In this document: positions 12,666 through 24,413 of the stretch, piece after piece | How positions within the stretch are numbered: the stretch's first letter is position 1 | How the letters are laid out: every line of letters starts with the position of its first letter | Assembly: GCA_022661535.1 (NCBI GenBank) | Contig: JAKULF010000010.1 | Coordinates: forward strand, 310,001-374,000 | Reading direction: 5' to 3' | DNA length: 64,000 nucleotides | Source: Eutypa lata | Lineage: Eukaryota; Ascomycota; Sordariomycetes; Xylariales; Diatrypaceae | Translations under genes and position numbers: made by a program | The notes under the pieces: generated by a model | What the model saw: only the letters and a program-made list of their open reading frames with translations | Database searches by the model: none | Told to the model about the DNA's origin: nothing

Positions 12666-14929
12666 ATGGAAGGCGACATCGGAAAGATCGCAAAAGCTTG
12701 TGAGCCCTGCAGACGGAGGAAGATCCGCTGCAATGGAGCCCACCCTTGTCCCAACTGCCGCAGACATCCGGAGCAATGCACATACCGCCAAAAGGCGCGG
12801 ATAAGGAAGAAGTTGGACCGAGCACACAGAACGGATTCGCCCGCTACAAATCCGTCCACCCCCGAGTTATCCATCCCGGGCGATGTGCCGGCTTGCGATG
12901 ACTTGGGAGACATGCCTCCCGAAGTTGACAGGGATACCCGGCCCGAAGTCTACCATAGCATAACGGCGGCGCATCATTCCCCTGGGGCGACTGATAGCTC
13001 CCAGCTCTTTTATGGGCCCTCTTCTAGTTTCGCGTTCCTACAACAAGTGCACAGACGTCTCCTATCCGATTCTTCGCGAAGGAACCAGAGCATTAGCGAG
13101 GTTCAGGAGGGTGCTCAGGGGCTGGACCTTTTCCTGCAGAGATCTATGTTCTTTGGGACACCGTCCAGGATCGATGTTAGCACGGTTCAGCTGTTTGACT
13201 CGAAGAAACCCTCAGTTCCATATGCACAAGCACGCATCTTCCTGGACCTCTTCATTGAAGCCTCTCATTATAGACATCCGTTCCTCACGACGGCTGAGAT
13301 GAACAAGTTGCTGCAAGACTTGTATAGTAGCAGCCAAGAACCCTCGATGTCGCCACAGTTGAAAGCCATCGCACTGGCAATCTTGGCTATCGGCGCATTA
13401 TGCACGACGCATACGACCTTAGCCGAGGTATTGATCACACAGGCCAAACGGGAAACGTCCGTGTACGACGATGTGGTGACACTGCATATGATCCAATTCG
13501 GCTTACTAATTTCCGATTATCAAATACACCTAGGACGACCAACTTCGACATATTTGCATCTAGGCCAAGCTTGCAGAAAAGCATTTGCTCTAGGTTTGCA
13601 CAAGGAAACCCCTTGCACGGCCGTAACTGAGGAGGAGCTACAGCGTCACCGCATGACTCTTTGGTCTCTGTACTTCCATGAGACGTAGGTCTTCCAAGAC
13701 ATTACTTTCATGTCCCTTCGTTTCCTTTTGCTCGGCTTTGAATTTGAACTGAAAAGTACGTTTATAGGTGGCAGGCATCGGCGGCTGGGAGGAAAAGCGC
13801 GTTGCGCATCGCGGACATCTCCTGTCCCTTTCCGAAGACCCCATCGATCATGTCCAAGCTCTGTGAACTTGCCATTATCATGGAGCACGGAACGGAGGCG
13901 ATCTACGGCACTCGATCAGCCTCCTTGCGGCAGTTGTACGGATTGGCGGAAACAACACATGAGCAGCTTCGCGACTTCGCTAAACGGCATAACATCGGTG
14001 CTGCCTCGTTTGGACAGAATGGAGACAGCTGCCAAAGGATAGAATCCCTAACTCTACATAACTGTAAGCGGTTTCGGATTTCAGGGATTTTCATCCAACT
14101 CTAACGTCGACCTAGGCTATCGACACGCTGTTCTACTTACGTTTCGACCTTTCCTTATAGCTGATTCCATACTCCAATCGAACACGAGTTCGTCCCACCT
14201 GAGAGAGATGTGGCTCAGACAGGCATGCCGGCATGCCATAGACGCAGCACAAGATTCTATCGTCTACACATGCCAAATGTTTAGAGAGGATAGCTCTTGC
14301 AGGGTAAATATCCTCCCGTTCTCCCCCAAAATTGACATTCTATTACCACAGATCTAATTGAAACCCCGCAGGCAACAAGGTACCAAGGGTTCTTCCTCGA
14401 GTCTAGCTGTGCTGTACTGTTCTACGATATGCTGTACCATCCATCGAAATATCAGTACAACCTGGAGTACATACAAACTGCCATCGATTGCCTAGATTTG
14501 ATGCTGGCGGAAGTGCCCGTGACCACTGCACAGAACTCCCTCAAACGGATCCTATGGGCCGTAGAGCAGTCCATCTCGAAAGAGAACAGGTTGGCAGGCG
14601 TGAGCTCCGTACCGGAGTGGGGAACGCCGATCAAAGAGGGTGCGGAGAGAGCCTCCACAAATAACACGAATCTCCCGTCCCTATCCCGCACTCTACCCCC
14701 CAATCCAGATCAGATGGGCTTCCTCAGCGACCGCCCCCAACCTCTGCCGCACTTCCCCAACAATGAACCCACCCGGGCATTCCATCCCGAAGACCAGGGC
14801 AGTGCGTTGGATCCGTTGTTCGGCTTCAACCTCGATGTCATGACAACCGACTTGTCCAACTTCTTCCCGGTGAATATCATGACGCCCGGCGATAGCGCTT
14901 TGGATCTAAATTACCAAGGCTACAATTGA
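12666..14929 (+). CDS. Zn2Cys6 transcription factor, next to the ABC transporter
   Basis: Four exons (12666..13684, 13768..14063, 14161..14303, 14372..14929) keep frame through GT-AG introns and encode about 671 aa. The zinc cluster is at residues ~13-41 (CEPCRRRKIRC...CPNC...C) with spacing C-X2-C-X6-C-X5-C-X2-C-X6-C, followed by basic residues. The middle part carries the fungal transcription factor domain (for example QARIFLDLFIEASHYRHPFL, LGQACRKAFALGLHKE). The start is the first ATG (MEGDIGKIAKA) before the cluster; the frame upstream has none. The C-terminus is rich in Pro, Ser and acidic residues, as expected for an activation region. It is divergent from the PDR transporter with 559 bp between starts, which suggests it controls that transporter and perhaps itself. 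Confidence 0.88.
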
Positions 14930-16340
14930 AGATCACCCTCATCAGGTCATATATTTCAGTAGGGACGGGACGATATGGTAGAGAAATTCGACGTTAGTAG
15001 TGGGTATATAAGGGTCTTATTAAACTTTGCTTGCGCGTTTTGCACGATGATATGTGATGATACACTTGATTGGGCCAGCGGAGTGGCTAGGGGGTGGAAG
15101 GCGTTTTGTTATTTCTATACCCAACAAGGATAGGCCACTTCACCATTAGATTGTTAACTTCCTAGTCTCGTCGTTCTTATCGACTCTGAATCTTGGATTT
15201 CTCTTTTTGCAAACATATTTTTATACACACGAATAACTTATGTCTCCTCTTAGTTATTGAATGTCGTCGTCCAAGGATGGACCAATAAGTTCTATATCAC
15301 GTTAAGGTCGATCATATGAAACATAGGGCAACTTGGTAGGAACTGATAGTTATCTAACAGGATAAGAGCTTTGCAGCTAGATGCAATGGATCTGTATAAA
15401 ATCTGTATAAATAGAGGGATATCACCGGATATAGGCAACCCAATCCCTTATATCCTAAAGTAAGGGTTCACCTTTTGTGACATTCGACTAGAAATTCAAC
15501 CGCGAGGATCAGGTCTTCATTCGTAAGGGTTTCCACGCTTAGCCGATAGCGATATGTTAATGTCCGATGTTCGAGTTCCTATACCATTTGTACTATACTA
15601 CTTACTGGATGCTAAAAACACGATTTTGCGCTGCATGACGACAGAAGCTCTCGTCGTCTCGAATACTGCATATCGCCACGCATCGGTAAAGTTGTGTGTC
15701 CAGGTTCCTAGGCTTAGCGTAGAGGCAGATCAGCCTTGTTTCAGCGTTGGTCAGTGAGTTGCCAGTACAGCCGGGTTCCAAATAACTGACACGCGCAATA
15801 ACTAAAGAGCCTCTAACTAAATATGAGTAACGTAAGCATGTTTCGTCACGGGATGGCCTTCCTCGTGAGAGCCGCCTCCTACGAGAGTCTAGTCCTTCAC
15901 CACGTCTCCCACCGTCGGGTAACGCTTCGGATGCGTTTAACGACAAGCACCTCTAATACGATATACCAACGCCAAAGTATAGGAACCGTGCATCCAAAGC
16001 CCCTCCCTGGAGGATCCGGGCCCGCTGGTCGATGGGGCTTTCTGTTCTCTCGATAAGCGTTTCTGCCCCCATTGAAGAGGTGGCATACGCGTAGGTCCTC
16101 TTATTCCGTAGAAGCTGCGGTAGTGGTATGGTAAATTGGACATGCAGACAGAACTGTTTTTTCCGGTCTCCAAGGAGTCTCTGGACTTCAAGGGTGGGTG
16201 GGACTGTCTTGGAGATAGTGATTGTAAAAGGGGAGGCCTAAAACAGATCTTGGCATTCTTAACTCCGAGAACTCCGGCATAGGTATTTGATCACAATCAA
16301 GTACCATAGGTAGAAGATTGATGGATAGTAATAAGGGACC
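14930..16340. other. Intergenic region, no gene seen
   Basis: Downstream flank of the Zn2Cys6 gene. Scattered short open frames show no recognisable protein. The base composition turns sharply AT-rich at about 16550. Confidence 0.4.
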
Positions 16341-17485
16341 AAAAAGATGTTGTCTTCGGTTAGGTTATGGACTACGTAACGATACCCTAAAGAATCCATA
16401 TATGAATCCGGATCAGTTAACCACCCTATACACGGCCAGATTGCCCACCACGTCGACCACCGCGACGACGTATATCGACGATTCCACCTATCGTAAGCAT
16501 CCCGATTCACTTAATCCGTCAATTCCGACGATCTTCCTTCCGTATCAAATTCTTTAATATATACAAATAATTCAAATCCGGCCGTAATATTTAATTATAT
16601 TATATTATAAATAATTATTAATTAATCGGCTTTAATTTAAATTTTATATTAATATTAATTAAATATAATAACGTTAAATTATAATTATATAATATATTAA
16701 AATATTTAATATATAACGTTTAAAAATAATATAATATTATAATAAATAAAATTTTAAATAAAAATCGTACTTTTTTCGAAAAAATAAATTATATATATAT
16801 AATATAAAATATTTAATTTTATAATTTTATTAATATAAATAATAACATTAATAATTAATAAATAAAAAAAAATTACTTATAAATAATAAATATAATAAAT
16901 TAAACGTATTCGTTTAATAAATAATTTCGTTAATTAATAACGATAACGATAACTTTAATAATAATAATTTAAATAACGTATTTAATAAATTATATAATAA
17001 TTTCGATAATTAACGAATTAATAATTTATCGAATTAATTAACGATTAATTAATAATTTAATAAATTAATTAATTATTAAGTTAATAATTATTTAACGATT
17101 AAATCGATAATATAATAAATAAATAAATTTAATAATTAATATTAAAAATTTAAAAAATTAAAATCGACGACGAAATTAATTATTTAATCGATAATATTAA
17201 AAACTTAACGATTATTTAAAAATTTATAAAATTATTAATTAATAATATAATAATAATTAAAAATAAAAAATAATAATTTAAAAATAAATCGATAATAAAA
17301 TATTAATAAATTAATAAAGTTATAATAAAAGTTATAAGTTTATAAATTTATTATTTTATTTTTAATTATTATTAATAAATAAAAATAAAAAAATAAAAAG
17401 ATATTATATTCGATTAAGTTATGGATTACGTAACGATACCTTAAAAAATCCATATATAAATCCGGATTAATTAATTATCTTACAA
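16341..17485. repeat. RIP-like AT island bounded by a decayed direct repeat
   Basis: A ~95-bp segment at 16341..16435 recurs in the same orientation at about 17395..17490 (offset 1054 bp). The copies share blocks such as TACGTAACGATACC and AATCCATATAT. Nearly all differences are G-to-A or C-to-T in the second copy. The interval 16560..17400 has almost no G or C, and most of the few remaining C bases sit in CpG. This pattern fits a transposon relic (for example LTR-flanked) destroyed by repeat-induced point mutation. No coding capacity survives, so the element type cannot be named. Confidence 0.7.
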
Positions 17486-17723
17486 GATACATAATAGTTA
17501 TCCCCCACTCGCCCCAAAATATAAGATGCATGCTAAAGCAAGACTTCCCTATACGATCATAGTCTCCTTATGAATACACGTATTAGCTAAGCCTTTTAAG
17601 TTTAGTTACGCCGTCTCTTTGCCGGACTCATCATTCTCAGCAGGCATCTATCAATGAGAGTTCGTGCCGATGCCCAGTGAAGGAAGATAAGCTTAATATT
17701 ACATCCCACCTCATTTGCCCATA

Positions 17724-18993
17724 ATGATGCGCCGCAGCCACAAGAAAAGTCGCAATGGATGCCGCGAATGTAAGCGAAGGCATATGAAGGTACGTCATCA
17801 TCTCTTCTATCGTTCGGAGCCGAAGCTTTACCTAATGGTTTCCAAAATTTAACATGTCCGGGACTAAAAGAATGTGATGACTTCACCAGTGCGATGAAAC
17901 TCAGCCGCTTTGTACCAATTGTACCATTGCTGAGCGGGTCTGTCATTATGGCACCAAGTCCGCCCCGCCGGTCGACTCCCCATCGCCACAGTTCTCTATT
18001 GAAACCACGCCCCCGGCAAGAATCACATTAGAACCTGTCATCGCAAATATATCGCAAAATGCTCATTCTCCCGTTACTAGCGAGACGACGGACACAACCC
18101 TTGATGTCAATTTAAGCCACATGGAATTGATGATCCATTACTCCCTCGCTATCTCAGTCCCCGAGCTGGATGTCGACACCAGCCATGCCGGTACCAGACT
18201 AGTACTTAAGAAAGCACTGGAGGCTCCGTGGCTGCTCCATGAGATTTTGGCTATATCCGCCCGACACCTCGCTTTCGTAAAACCAGAAAACTCCGCGTCC
18301 TATCTCACCCAGTCCATACACTTGCAGACGAAGGCTATAGAGATGTTCAATTCCGCTAATCTTCACATCAACGAGTCAAATTGCATATCTGCTCTGCTAT
18401 TCTCGTCCACGTTGGGCCGCCACGTATTGGCGGATACGCTGGCGAACCAAGATGTTGATGCGGATATGTTCGTCCAACAGTACATCCGCTATGTCCGTAT
18501 ACACAGAGGACTGAGGGCCATTGCCTCTGGTTCATGGTCTTTCATCGTCGAGTCAGAGCTGCAGCCGATCCTGGCCCGAACTACTGGGCTAGAATTGAAA
18601 CCGATCCGCGGTTCTGAGCTTACCGGTCTTAGAGAGCTAATCACTCAATCGTCGAGCTTGGACCAGAGCTCCAGCGAGGCTTGCCTTCAAGCAATACACT
18701 ACTTACAAATCGGGCTTGATCAGTTTACAGATGAAAACCCCCCCTTAATGAAGTACCAAATGGTGTTTATCTGGTCATTCATGAACCCTCCTTCCTTTAC
18801 CGATTTGATCCGGCAACATCAGCCAGAGGCCTTAATCATTCTAGGACACTACGCCGTACTTTTACACCATGCTAGAAGGTTATGGCGGATTGGAACCTCT
18901 GGAGCCTTCCTGTTTGAAGCCGTCTCGAAGCTCCTGCCCGACGTAGAGTGGGCCAAATACCTTCGTTGGCCACAAACGATAATAGAGGGATGA
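17724..18993 (+). CDS. Zn2Cys6 transcription factor (sterol-uptake-regulator-like architecture)
   Basis: Exon 1 (17724..17789) encodes 22 residues ending NGCRECKRRHMK. A 100-bp GTACGT...CAG intron splits the zinc cluster, and exon 2 (17890..18993) continues CDETQPLCTNCTIAERVC. The spacing is C-X2-C-X6-C-X6-C-X2-C-X6-C. The protein is about 389 aa, short for the class, with the cluster at the extreme N-terminus and a C-terminal helical domain (LLHEILAISARHLAFV, LQTKAIEMFN, ending WPQTIIEG). This layout matches the Upc2/Ecm22-like branch often annotated as sterol uptake control proteins; actual targets are unknown. Two adjacent ATGs (17724, 17727) could serve as start. The gene begins ~230 bp from the RIP-like island, which could place it in or near silent chromatin. 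Confidence 0.82.
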
Positions 18994-19817
18994 TAAAAAA
19001 GAAGACGGCACTAAGCGATGAATCCACGGCTTTCCTGTATTCACTAACGGAGTTCTATTGTACAGGAATCATTAAACTTCTTCTACTTTTATATCATAGT
19101 CCCTCGATAGCGGCTAGAACCAGTCGATATGACGAAGTATACCCTGTCCAATACCTCAGTAGTGGAAGTGCTAAGATATTTCAAACTGTACTTCTATAAT
19201 TTGCGGTCACGCCCTCTTCATATTAAATATTTTCACACTTTACACCGTGTATTTCAGTAATGATATAGTCCTGCGACTGCTTCCTTTATATTCCTAGGGA
19301 TCGCATTCATCAAGACCTCCAGCAACACGATAGCACGCAATAAGGACAACGTTTTGGATTGGTACGACATATACAAGGCGTACAATTGTTTTAAGGCCCG
19401 CAGAGATAAGGAGAACGGCAGAGTCACCAAGGAAAAGCCTCTTAAAAATAGCCACGTTTCCGTTGCGCGCGGGATTAGATGAAGGATGACACAAGGAAGG
19501 AAGACTGCGCCCCAGCTGCGCCACGATAAGGCTTAACGACCTGAAGGATAAGCTTCAGCTTATTCTTCTCGCAGTCTTCGATCCAAAACTCCAAAATGTT
19601 TCTAACTTTTAAACATTTTGGTCACTCGAGTTACACATGTCCAGAGTGGTTACTCGACATCACCAACTCCATAAATGAAGCATATTGATCACGCAAAGTA
19701 CATTGGACAGTAACAGACAGATAGATACAATACAAGTAGCGTCCTTGGCGTACATACTTATACTGCACGAACTACCTACTGCTTAACTAGCGCATAATTC
19801 GATATCCACTATCTACG
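18994..19817. other. Intergenic region, no gene seen
   Basis: No recognisable gene is present. It probably holds the 3' end of the Zn2Cys6 transcript and the promoter of the arrestin-like gene. Confidence 0.4.
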
Positions 19818-21146
19818 ATGTCGAGCGGCAGCGTAACAGCCCACGTCATCCTCGACAAGCCTAACTACGTGCATTGCGGCAGCGATGACCCGGTGACGGG
19901 CAATGTGCGGCTGCTCTACCAACCCAGCCGGGAGATGGCGCGAAATGCCGAGCTGTTCGGGCCCCTCCGCGTGACCCTCCGGTTCTGCGGCCGGGCCAAG
20001 ACCAAGATCAAGCGGGACGACACCTGGGACCGAGGCCGCGCCCCCCTATTCGCCGTAGCGCACCTCGTGTACGACGGTCCCGTGCGGATCGCGGCCGGGG
20101 CGCCGCACCCGGTGCCGTTCGCGATCCACTTCCCCGAGACCGTGCAGACGCCGTCGTTCCCCGCCTTCGAGCCGCACGACACCCGCTTCAACGTGAACCC
20201 GGACCAGCCGCTACCGCCCACGTCGCGCGTCCACTACAACGGCTTCGCCTCCAAGACCTTCGAGGCCTTCGTCGAGTACCAGCTCTTCGGGTCCGTCGCC
20301 CTGCCGGGCATCAACGTCACGGTCCACAACCCGAGGGACGCCGAGGGCCCGCGCGTGATGTACGAGCGCGCCCGGCTCCCGGCGCCGCCCGTGGACCCGC
20401 GACCCCCTCGCCTCGTCCGCGGCATGCTCAGGGCCCAGAACAAGCTCCTGCTGCCCGAGACGGACCGGCCGCACGGCTTCAAGGAGAAGGCCAAGGCTGC
20501 TTTCAGCTCCACGTACTATCCCGTGGCGGTCTTCAGCTGGACATGCTACGCGCCGACGCAGGTGTGTCGCGGCCAGGCCATCCCGCTAACGGTGCGCGCA
20601 TGGCCGCGCGTGGAAGACTGCACGGCGCCGACTCTCCCCGAGATCCGGCTCCTCCGGTGCGCCGTCAAGATCACGGCGCACACGTGCGTGCGCAGCGACA
20701 TCCACATCCTGCACTGCCACGACGCCGCAGCCCACGTAAGTCTGGAATCGTGGTGCACGCGGACGCCGCCGGTAGGCGGCGACGCGACGGCGACGCCGTT
20801 CTGCGAGGCGGACGGCTGGGCTAAGACGTTCAACTCTGTCGTGGTGAAGCAATCGCCCAGCACGTTCAAGACGGTCAATATCGCCCAGTTCTACCAGATG
20901 CAGATCTCGTTGACGTTTGCGCTGCCCGGGGAGACGAAGGAGTTCAAGCACGTTCTGCCGATTACTATTCATCCGCCGGTTCGGCTTCAGCAGGCTCTGA
21001 CTCAGTCCCAGAGTCAGCTTGGAGTAGGGGGGTTGCCGAGTAATAGCGGTGTGATGAGGACCGATGAAGATCCTAGCCTGCCTGCGTATGACGAGGCCTC
21101 TAAGCCACCACCCAAGTATACAGCTGCGCCTGCATACCCAGGTTAA
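19818..21146 (+). CDS. Arrestin-like protein (ART/alpha-arrestin type)
   Basis: A single exon of 442 aa with high GC. The N-terminal half has arrestin-fold character: SGSVTAHVILDKPNYVHCGSDDPVTGNVRL, then LRVTLRFCGRAKTKI and FAIHFPETVQTPSFPAF. The C-terminal half continues with a second arrestin-type beta region (YAPTQVCRGQAIPLTVRAWP). The tail carries LPAYDE and PPPKY; PPKY fits the PPxY consensus bound by WW domains of Rsp5/Nedd4 ubiquitin ligases. Fungal alpha-arrestins use this to direct ubiquitylation and endocytosis of plasma-membrane transporters or to relay pH signals. The membrane-protein client here is unknown. The start is the ATG at 19818 with no better candidate upstream. Confidence 0.85.
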   Translation: MSSGSVTAHVILDKPNYVHCGSDDPVTGNVRLLYQPSREMARNAELFGPLRVTLRFCGRAKTKIKRDDTWDRGRAPLFAVAHLVYDGPVRIAAGAPHPVPFAIHFPETVQTPSFPAFEPHDTRFNVNPDQPLPPTSRVHYNGFASKTFEAFVEYQLFGSVALPGINVTVHNPRDAEGPRVMYERARLPAPPVDPRPPRLVRGMLRAQNKLLLPETDRPHGFKEKAKAAFSSTYYPVAVFSWTCYAPTQVCRGQAIPLTVRAWPRVEDCTAPTLPEIRLLRCAVKITAHTCVRSDIHILHCHDAAAHVSLESWCTRTPPVGGDATATPFCEADGWAKTFNSVVVKQSPSTFKTVNIAQFYQMQISLTFALPGETKEFKHVLPITIHPPVRLQQALTQSQSQLGVGGLPSNSGVMRTDEDPSLPAYDEASKPPPKYTAAPAYPG

Positions 21147-21504
21147 ACAACCATTAATACGTGCTCAACTAATGCTCTCATACGCGAGCTTATGAATGAT
21201 ATCCGGAAGTAGTCGTACGTCACAATATTCAAAGTATCAGCAAAATCACTAATGAAAACCAAGTATAGTTATATAAAAGACTACTATATGTATTAGCTAT
21301 TATTCTGAAATTAGTTCTTGTTACTGCTGATTTTCAACCCTCATAACAGGACAATCCCATCCCATCACGCTCACTCCGAGGCATCCGTATACTATTAACA
21401 ATTAAAGCCTGATAAACCCGTCCGCCACAACCTTTTTATCAAAAGAGAACCCCTATTCAATAAAATCACGCCAACAACCCCACCACCCTCGCCTTCATCC
21501 TCAG
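21147..21504. other. Short convergent intergenic region
   Basis: 3' flanks of the arrestin-like gene and the hypothetical CXXC gene. Nothing else is seen. Confidence 0.4.
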
Positions 21505-22722
21505 CTATCGACCCCGAAACAGGAGGCCCGGTCTCCGGAATTCCGGATCTCTGGTGGTAGAGATGTAGATATGACGATGTCGATAAGGGCGATCCTGTGA
21601 CACGACTTGTTTAGGATCGGACTGAGAAAGAGGAGAAAGAACATGGCATCGCAATAGAAACCACAGACTTACCATTGGCCCCCTGTAGATAACAATCACC
21701 TCACGAAAGTATTTGGGCTCTAGCGCACACCATGGGCACACAATTACCGGACGATAGAAAACGTGCCCCCACTCCAGGACTCTGGCGGACCACGTCGTGT
21801 CGGCCCTGTTGCATTTATAGCAGACTCGGTTTTCTCTCGCCGCCGCTGCTAGCAAGTTAGAGGGTGGGTTGTCTTTTGGCGCGAGTTGTGGGACGTCTCG
21901 AGAACCACCCGGTGCACTATTGTTATTGAACGGAAGCAGCGGATGTGTGTTCCTGCTGTCCTTGTCGTTGCTGTGTCTACGTTCCCTATATTGGAACTCT
22001 ACCGACCCTGTGCTGCTTCTCCTCTTACGTGCCAGCTGCCGTAACCTGGGGTGAGATGGACCAGGTCTTGATGTGGTTAGGGTGTGAGGACTACTACTCT
22101 CGGCCTTTGGTCGGAAGGGTAGAGAAGTAGTAAAGGTGTCATTGTTGTATCTGGGGCGTTTTGTTGAGGTCTCCGGTGTGCTATCGGTGGGACCACGACG
22201 CTTTTGCCGACTTGGACCTGGCTTGGTATCGTCTTGAGACCCCTGCTGTGCCGTTTCTTCTGTGCCTCGACATGCCTCATTGACTTCTAGAGGCTTGTTG
22301 TAGGCTACCAGCTTTGGCATGGGTTCTGCTTCAATGATGGGATTTAAGCTGTCTGGGTATGAGGACGGCTCTAACCGGGGCGGCTCTGACTGAGAACGCT
22401 CTAGTCGAGGACGCTCTGGTCGACCCTGTCCTACGGGCTGCTGTGGGCGGGCCGGATAGTTGAGATGAAGCATGACACTATGGCCTTGGAACGAAAAGGT
22501 CTTCATGAATTTATCATCGTATGCGAGCGTGGTAACCTGGAAGTGGATGCTGTGAAAGGGGGTTTCGATTGCGACGAACCCCATCCTGTTTCCGTTTTCG
22601 GGGACATCCCTCACCCATTTGGTGATGCAGACGGGATTCACCTTTTCCCTTACTTGTTCGAGGAAATAGCCCAATGCTCTTCGATCTCTCGAGTGCACTT
22701 CGAACCAGTATACATCCGTCAT
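21505..22722 (-). CDS. Hypothetical protein with two CXXC motifs
   Basis: An open frame of 405 aa from the ATG at 22722. The N-terminal ~90 residues (MTDVYWFEVHSRDRRALGYFLEQ... FQVTTLAYDDKFMKTFSF) look like a folded domain. A long low-complexity middle rich in Pro, Arg and Ser follows. Near the C-terminus a CYKC and a CPWC pair about 30 residues apart could form a zinc ribbon. A good GTAAGT donor (intron 21672 down to 21622, 51 bp, CAG acceptor) lies in frame after ...YRGPM. With this intron removed the protein loses 17 hydrophobic residues and remains open, so the spliced form (~388 aa) is the more likely product. No family was recognised. Confidence 0.6.
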   Translation of the reverse strand: MTDVYWFEVHSRDRRALGYFLEQVREKVNPVCITKWVRDVPENGNRMGFVAIETPFHSIHFQVTTLAYDDKFMKTFSFQGHSVMLHLNYPARPQQPVGQGRPERPRLERSQSEPPRLEPSSYPDSLNPIIEAEPMPKLVAYNKPLEVNEACRGTEETAQQGSQDDTKPGPSRQKRRGPTDSTPETSTKRPRYNNDTFTTSLPFRPKAESSSPHTLTTSRPGPSHPRLRQLARKRRSSTGSVEFQYRERRHSNDKDSRNTHPLLPFNNNSAPGGSRDVPQLAPKDNPPSNLLAAAARENRVCYKCNRADTTWSARVLEWGHVFYRPVIVCPWCALEPKYFREVIVIYRGPMVSLWFLLRCHVLSPLSQSDPKQVVSQDRPYRHRHIYISTTRDPEFRRPGLLFRGR

Positions 22723-24315
22723 GTTGTATGTTTGGCTAGGAATGTAGCTGTTGATGTTGGGTGATAAGAGAAAAAAACGGACAAACTAAAATAAAGCAGA
22801 GTGGGAAGAATATAGCATTCCTGTCACCTACAAGCAGAACGAGGTGTGCAAAAACAATGGGGAGACAGGAAGAGTGTGCCTCTGGAAGTCAAGTCGAGGA
22901 TTACTTTCAGGGAGGGAAGGTCCTTTTGTAAGCAAACTTACTTACCTAATACAAGGAGGGCAGTGAGGGCTTCCTAGGTTGGGTTATAATTGCAAGAATT
23001 AGCTAGGCAGGAACGACATGTTCTAAGTTTCTGGACACCATCCACATACGTCACTGGCCGGATATCTTGTGCCGCTTTATGCCGCCACTTGGCAATCCCA
23101 ACTTTACTTCAACACGATACCATCTCTATTGCTGGATGTCACTTTTGGTGGGCTCGGAAGAGAGTCTAGACCTCTCAATGATACATGTATCCAGGGCATT
23201 TTTAAACTCCCGATACAGCCCGACAGCAGCCCGCCAGCTGTCCGGCGCTATTTGCATGTGTCTATGATTCTGCCATTGGGCGGACGGGGTGTCGAAGAGA
23301 ACAAAGTTTAGGCAGTTGATCGTCTCAACCCGATGAAGGCTAGTTCGTGTCCCGAGACAGTGGTTCGCATCGGATTTGAACTATAAGTAAGCAGAAAACC
23401 AGCGTCTTGCTGTCAATTAACCTTTGTGGTAATAGTGATGGCCTATAGAAACCTTGACCCGTTTGTGTGGATTTCCCACTTATTAAGGACCGGAACAGCT
23501 CCATAGCAGATTCCGGGATGGATTTGCTACCTATCACATGCCTCGGATTTCTGCTGACTCTATACAATTATACCTTTCATATGTAAGCACTTCGTGAAAG
23601 AAATGTGGGCACGGGATTTACGGCAAGTATATCTTCCTTCACATTGTTTCAAGTGCTCGTAGTGCGCTGCGTTGGTGGGAAGCCTTTCCTACACCAGGAA
23701 ACGGGAGGTTCAGGTAGAACATGCCTGAATGATACTTCGTTGCATGTGTATTGTGTGCGACCTTACTTCTGCCACTTAACGTCACAAGTAAACTTCGCAA
23801 GCCATAAGACTTTTACTCGATATCGGATATCCAGATTTGATATCTGCAGTTTGAACTATGTTAACACATGTTGGCACATGCTAGATCAATAGCAAGTTAC
23901 CTAACCATTGCTAAGATTTGGCGGTCGTGGTTAGGGAAAGCAAAAGTTGTCATATTTTCTAAATTTACTCCTGTCACTGGTAAGCGATTTCTTTCCAAAG
24001 GTTATATGACCTATTTACGATTTATCAGGACGCTTGATGTTCGGGAGAGAAGTGACTCGTCCTTACTACAAATTGACCTATTTGGGGAGCTGATGAATGT
24101 CTCTTCCATAGTTTCCTTATCTTGAACCTACCTACCAAGTAGGGCCTGAAAGAAAACGAGATAAGTCCGAGTTTGTATGGATGGCCACTAATTATGCATG
24201 TCTCATGAGGTGGCCAATGGTGAAGGTATTCAAATAACTCAAACAATAATAGACATAAAAAGAGAGAGAAATAAAAAGAAAGATACCAGCATCAACCAGA
24301 GAAGGACAAAAAGAA
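22723..24315. other. Intergenic region, no gene seen
   Basis: About 1.6 kb with only short open frames lacking protein character. No repeat or RNA gene was recognised before the tRNA at 24316. Confidence 0.4.
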
Positions 24316-24413
24316 TGGTCACGGAGAGGCTTGAACTCTCGGCTTTCGCATAACTTGACACATTTTGAAGGAATGTATTAGTACGACACTCTAACCAACT
24401 GAGTTACGCGACC
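24316..24413 (-). tRNA. tRNA-Ile(AAT) with an intron
   Basis: Read on the minus strand, the acceptor arms GGTCGCG and CGTGACC pair (one G-T pair). The D arm is ACTC-AGTTGGTTA-GAGT. The T arm is GAGAG-TTCAAGC-CTCTC. The anticodon stem TCGTA pairs with TGCGA, and the loop begins CT-AAT-A, so the anticodon is AAT (isoleucine). About 24 extra bases lie directly 3' of position 37, the canonical place for a nuclear tRNA intron. The discriminator base is A. No CCA is encoded, as expected in eukaryotes. Confidence 0.9.
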
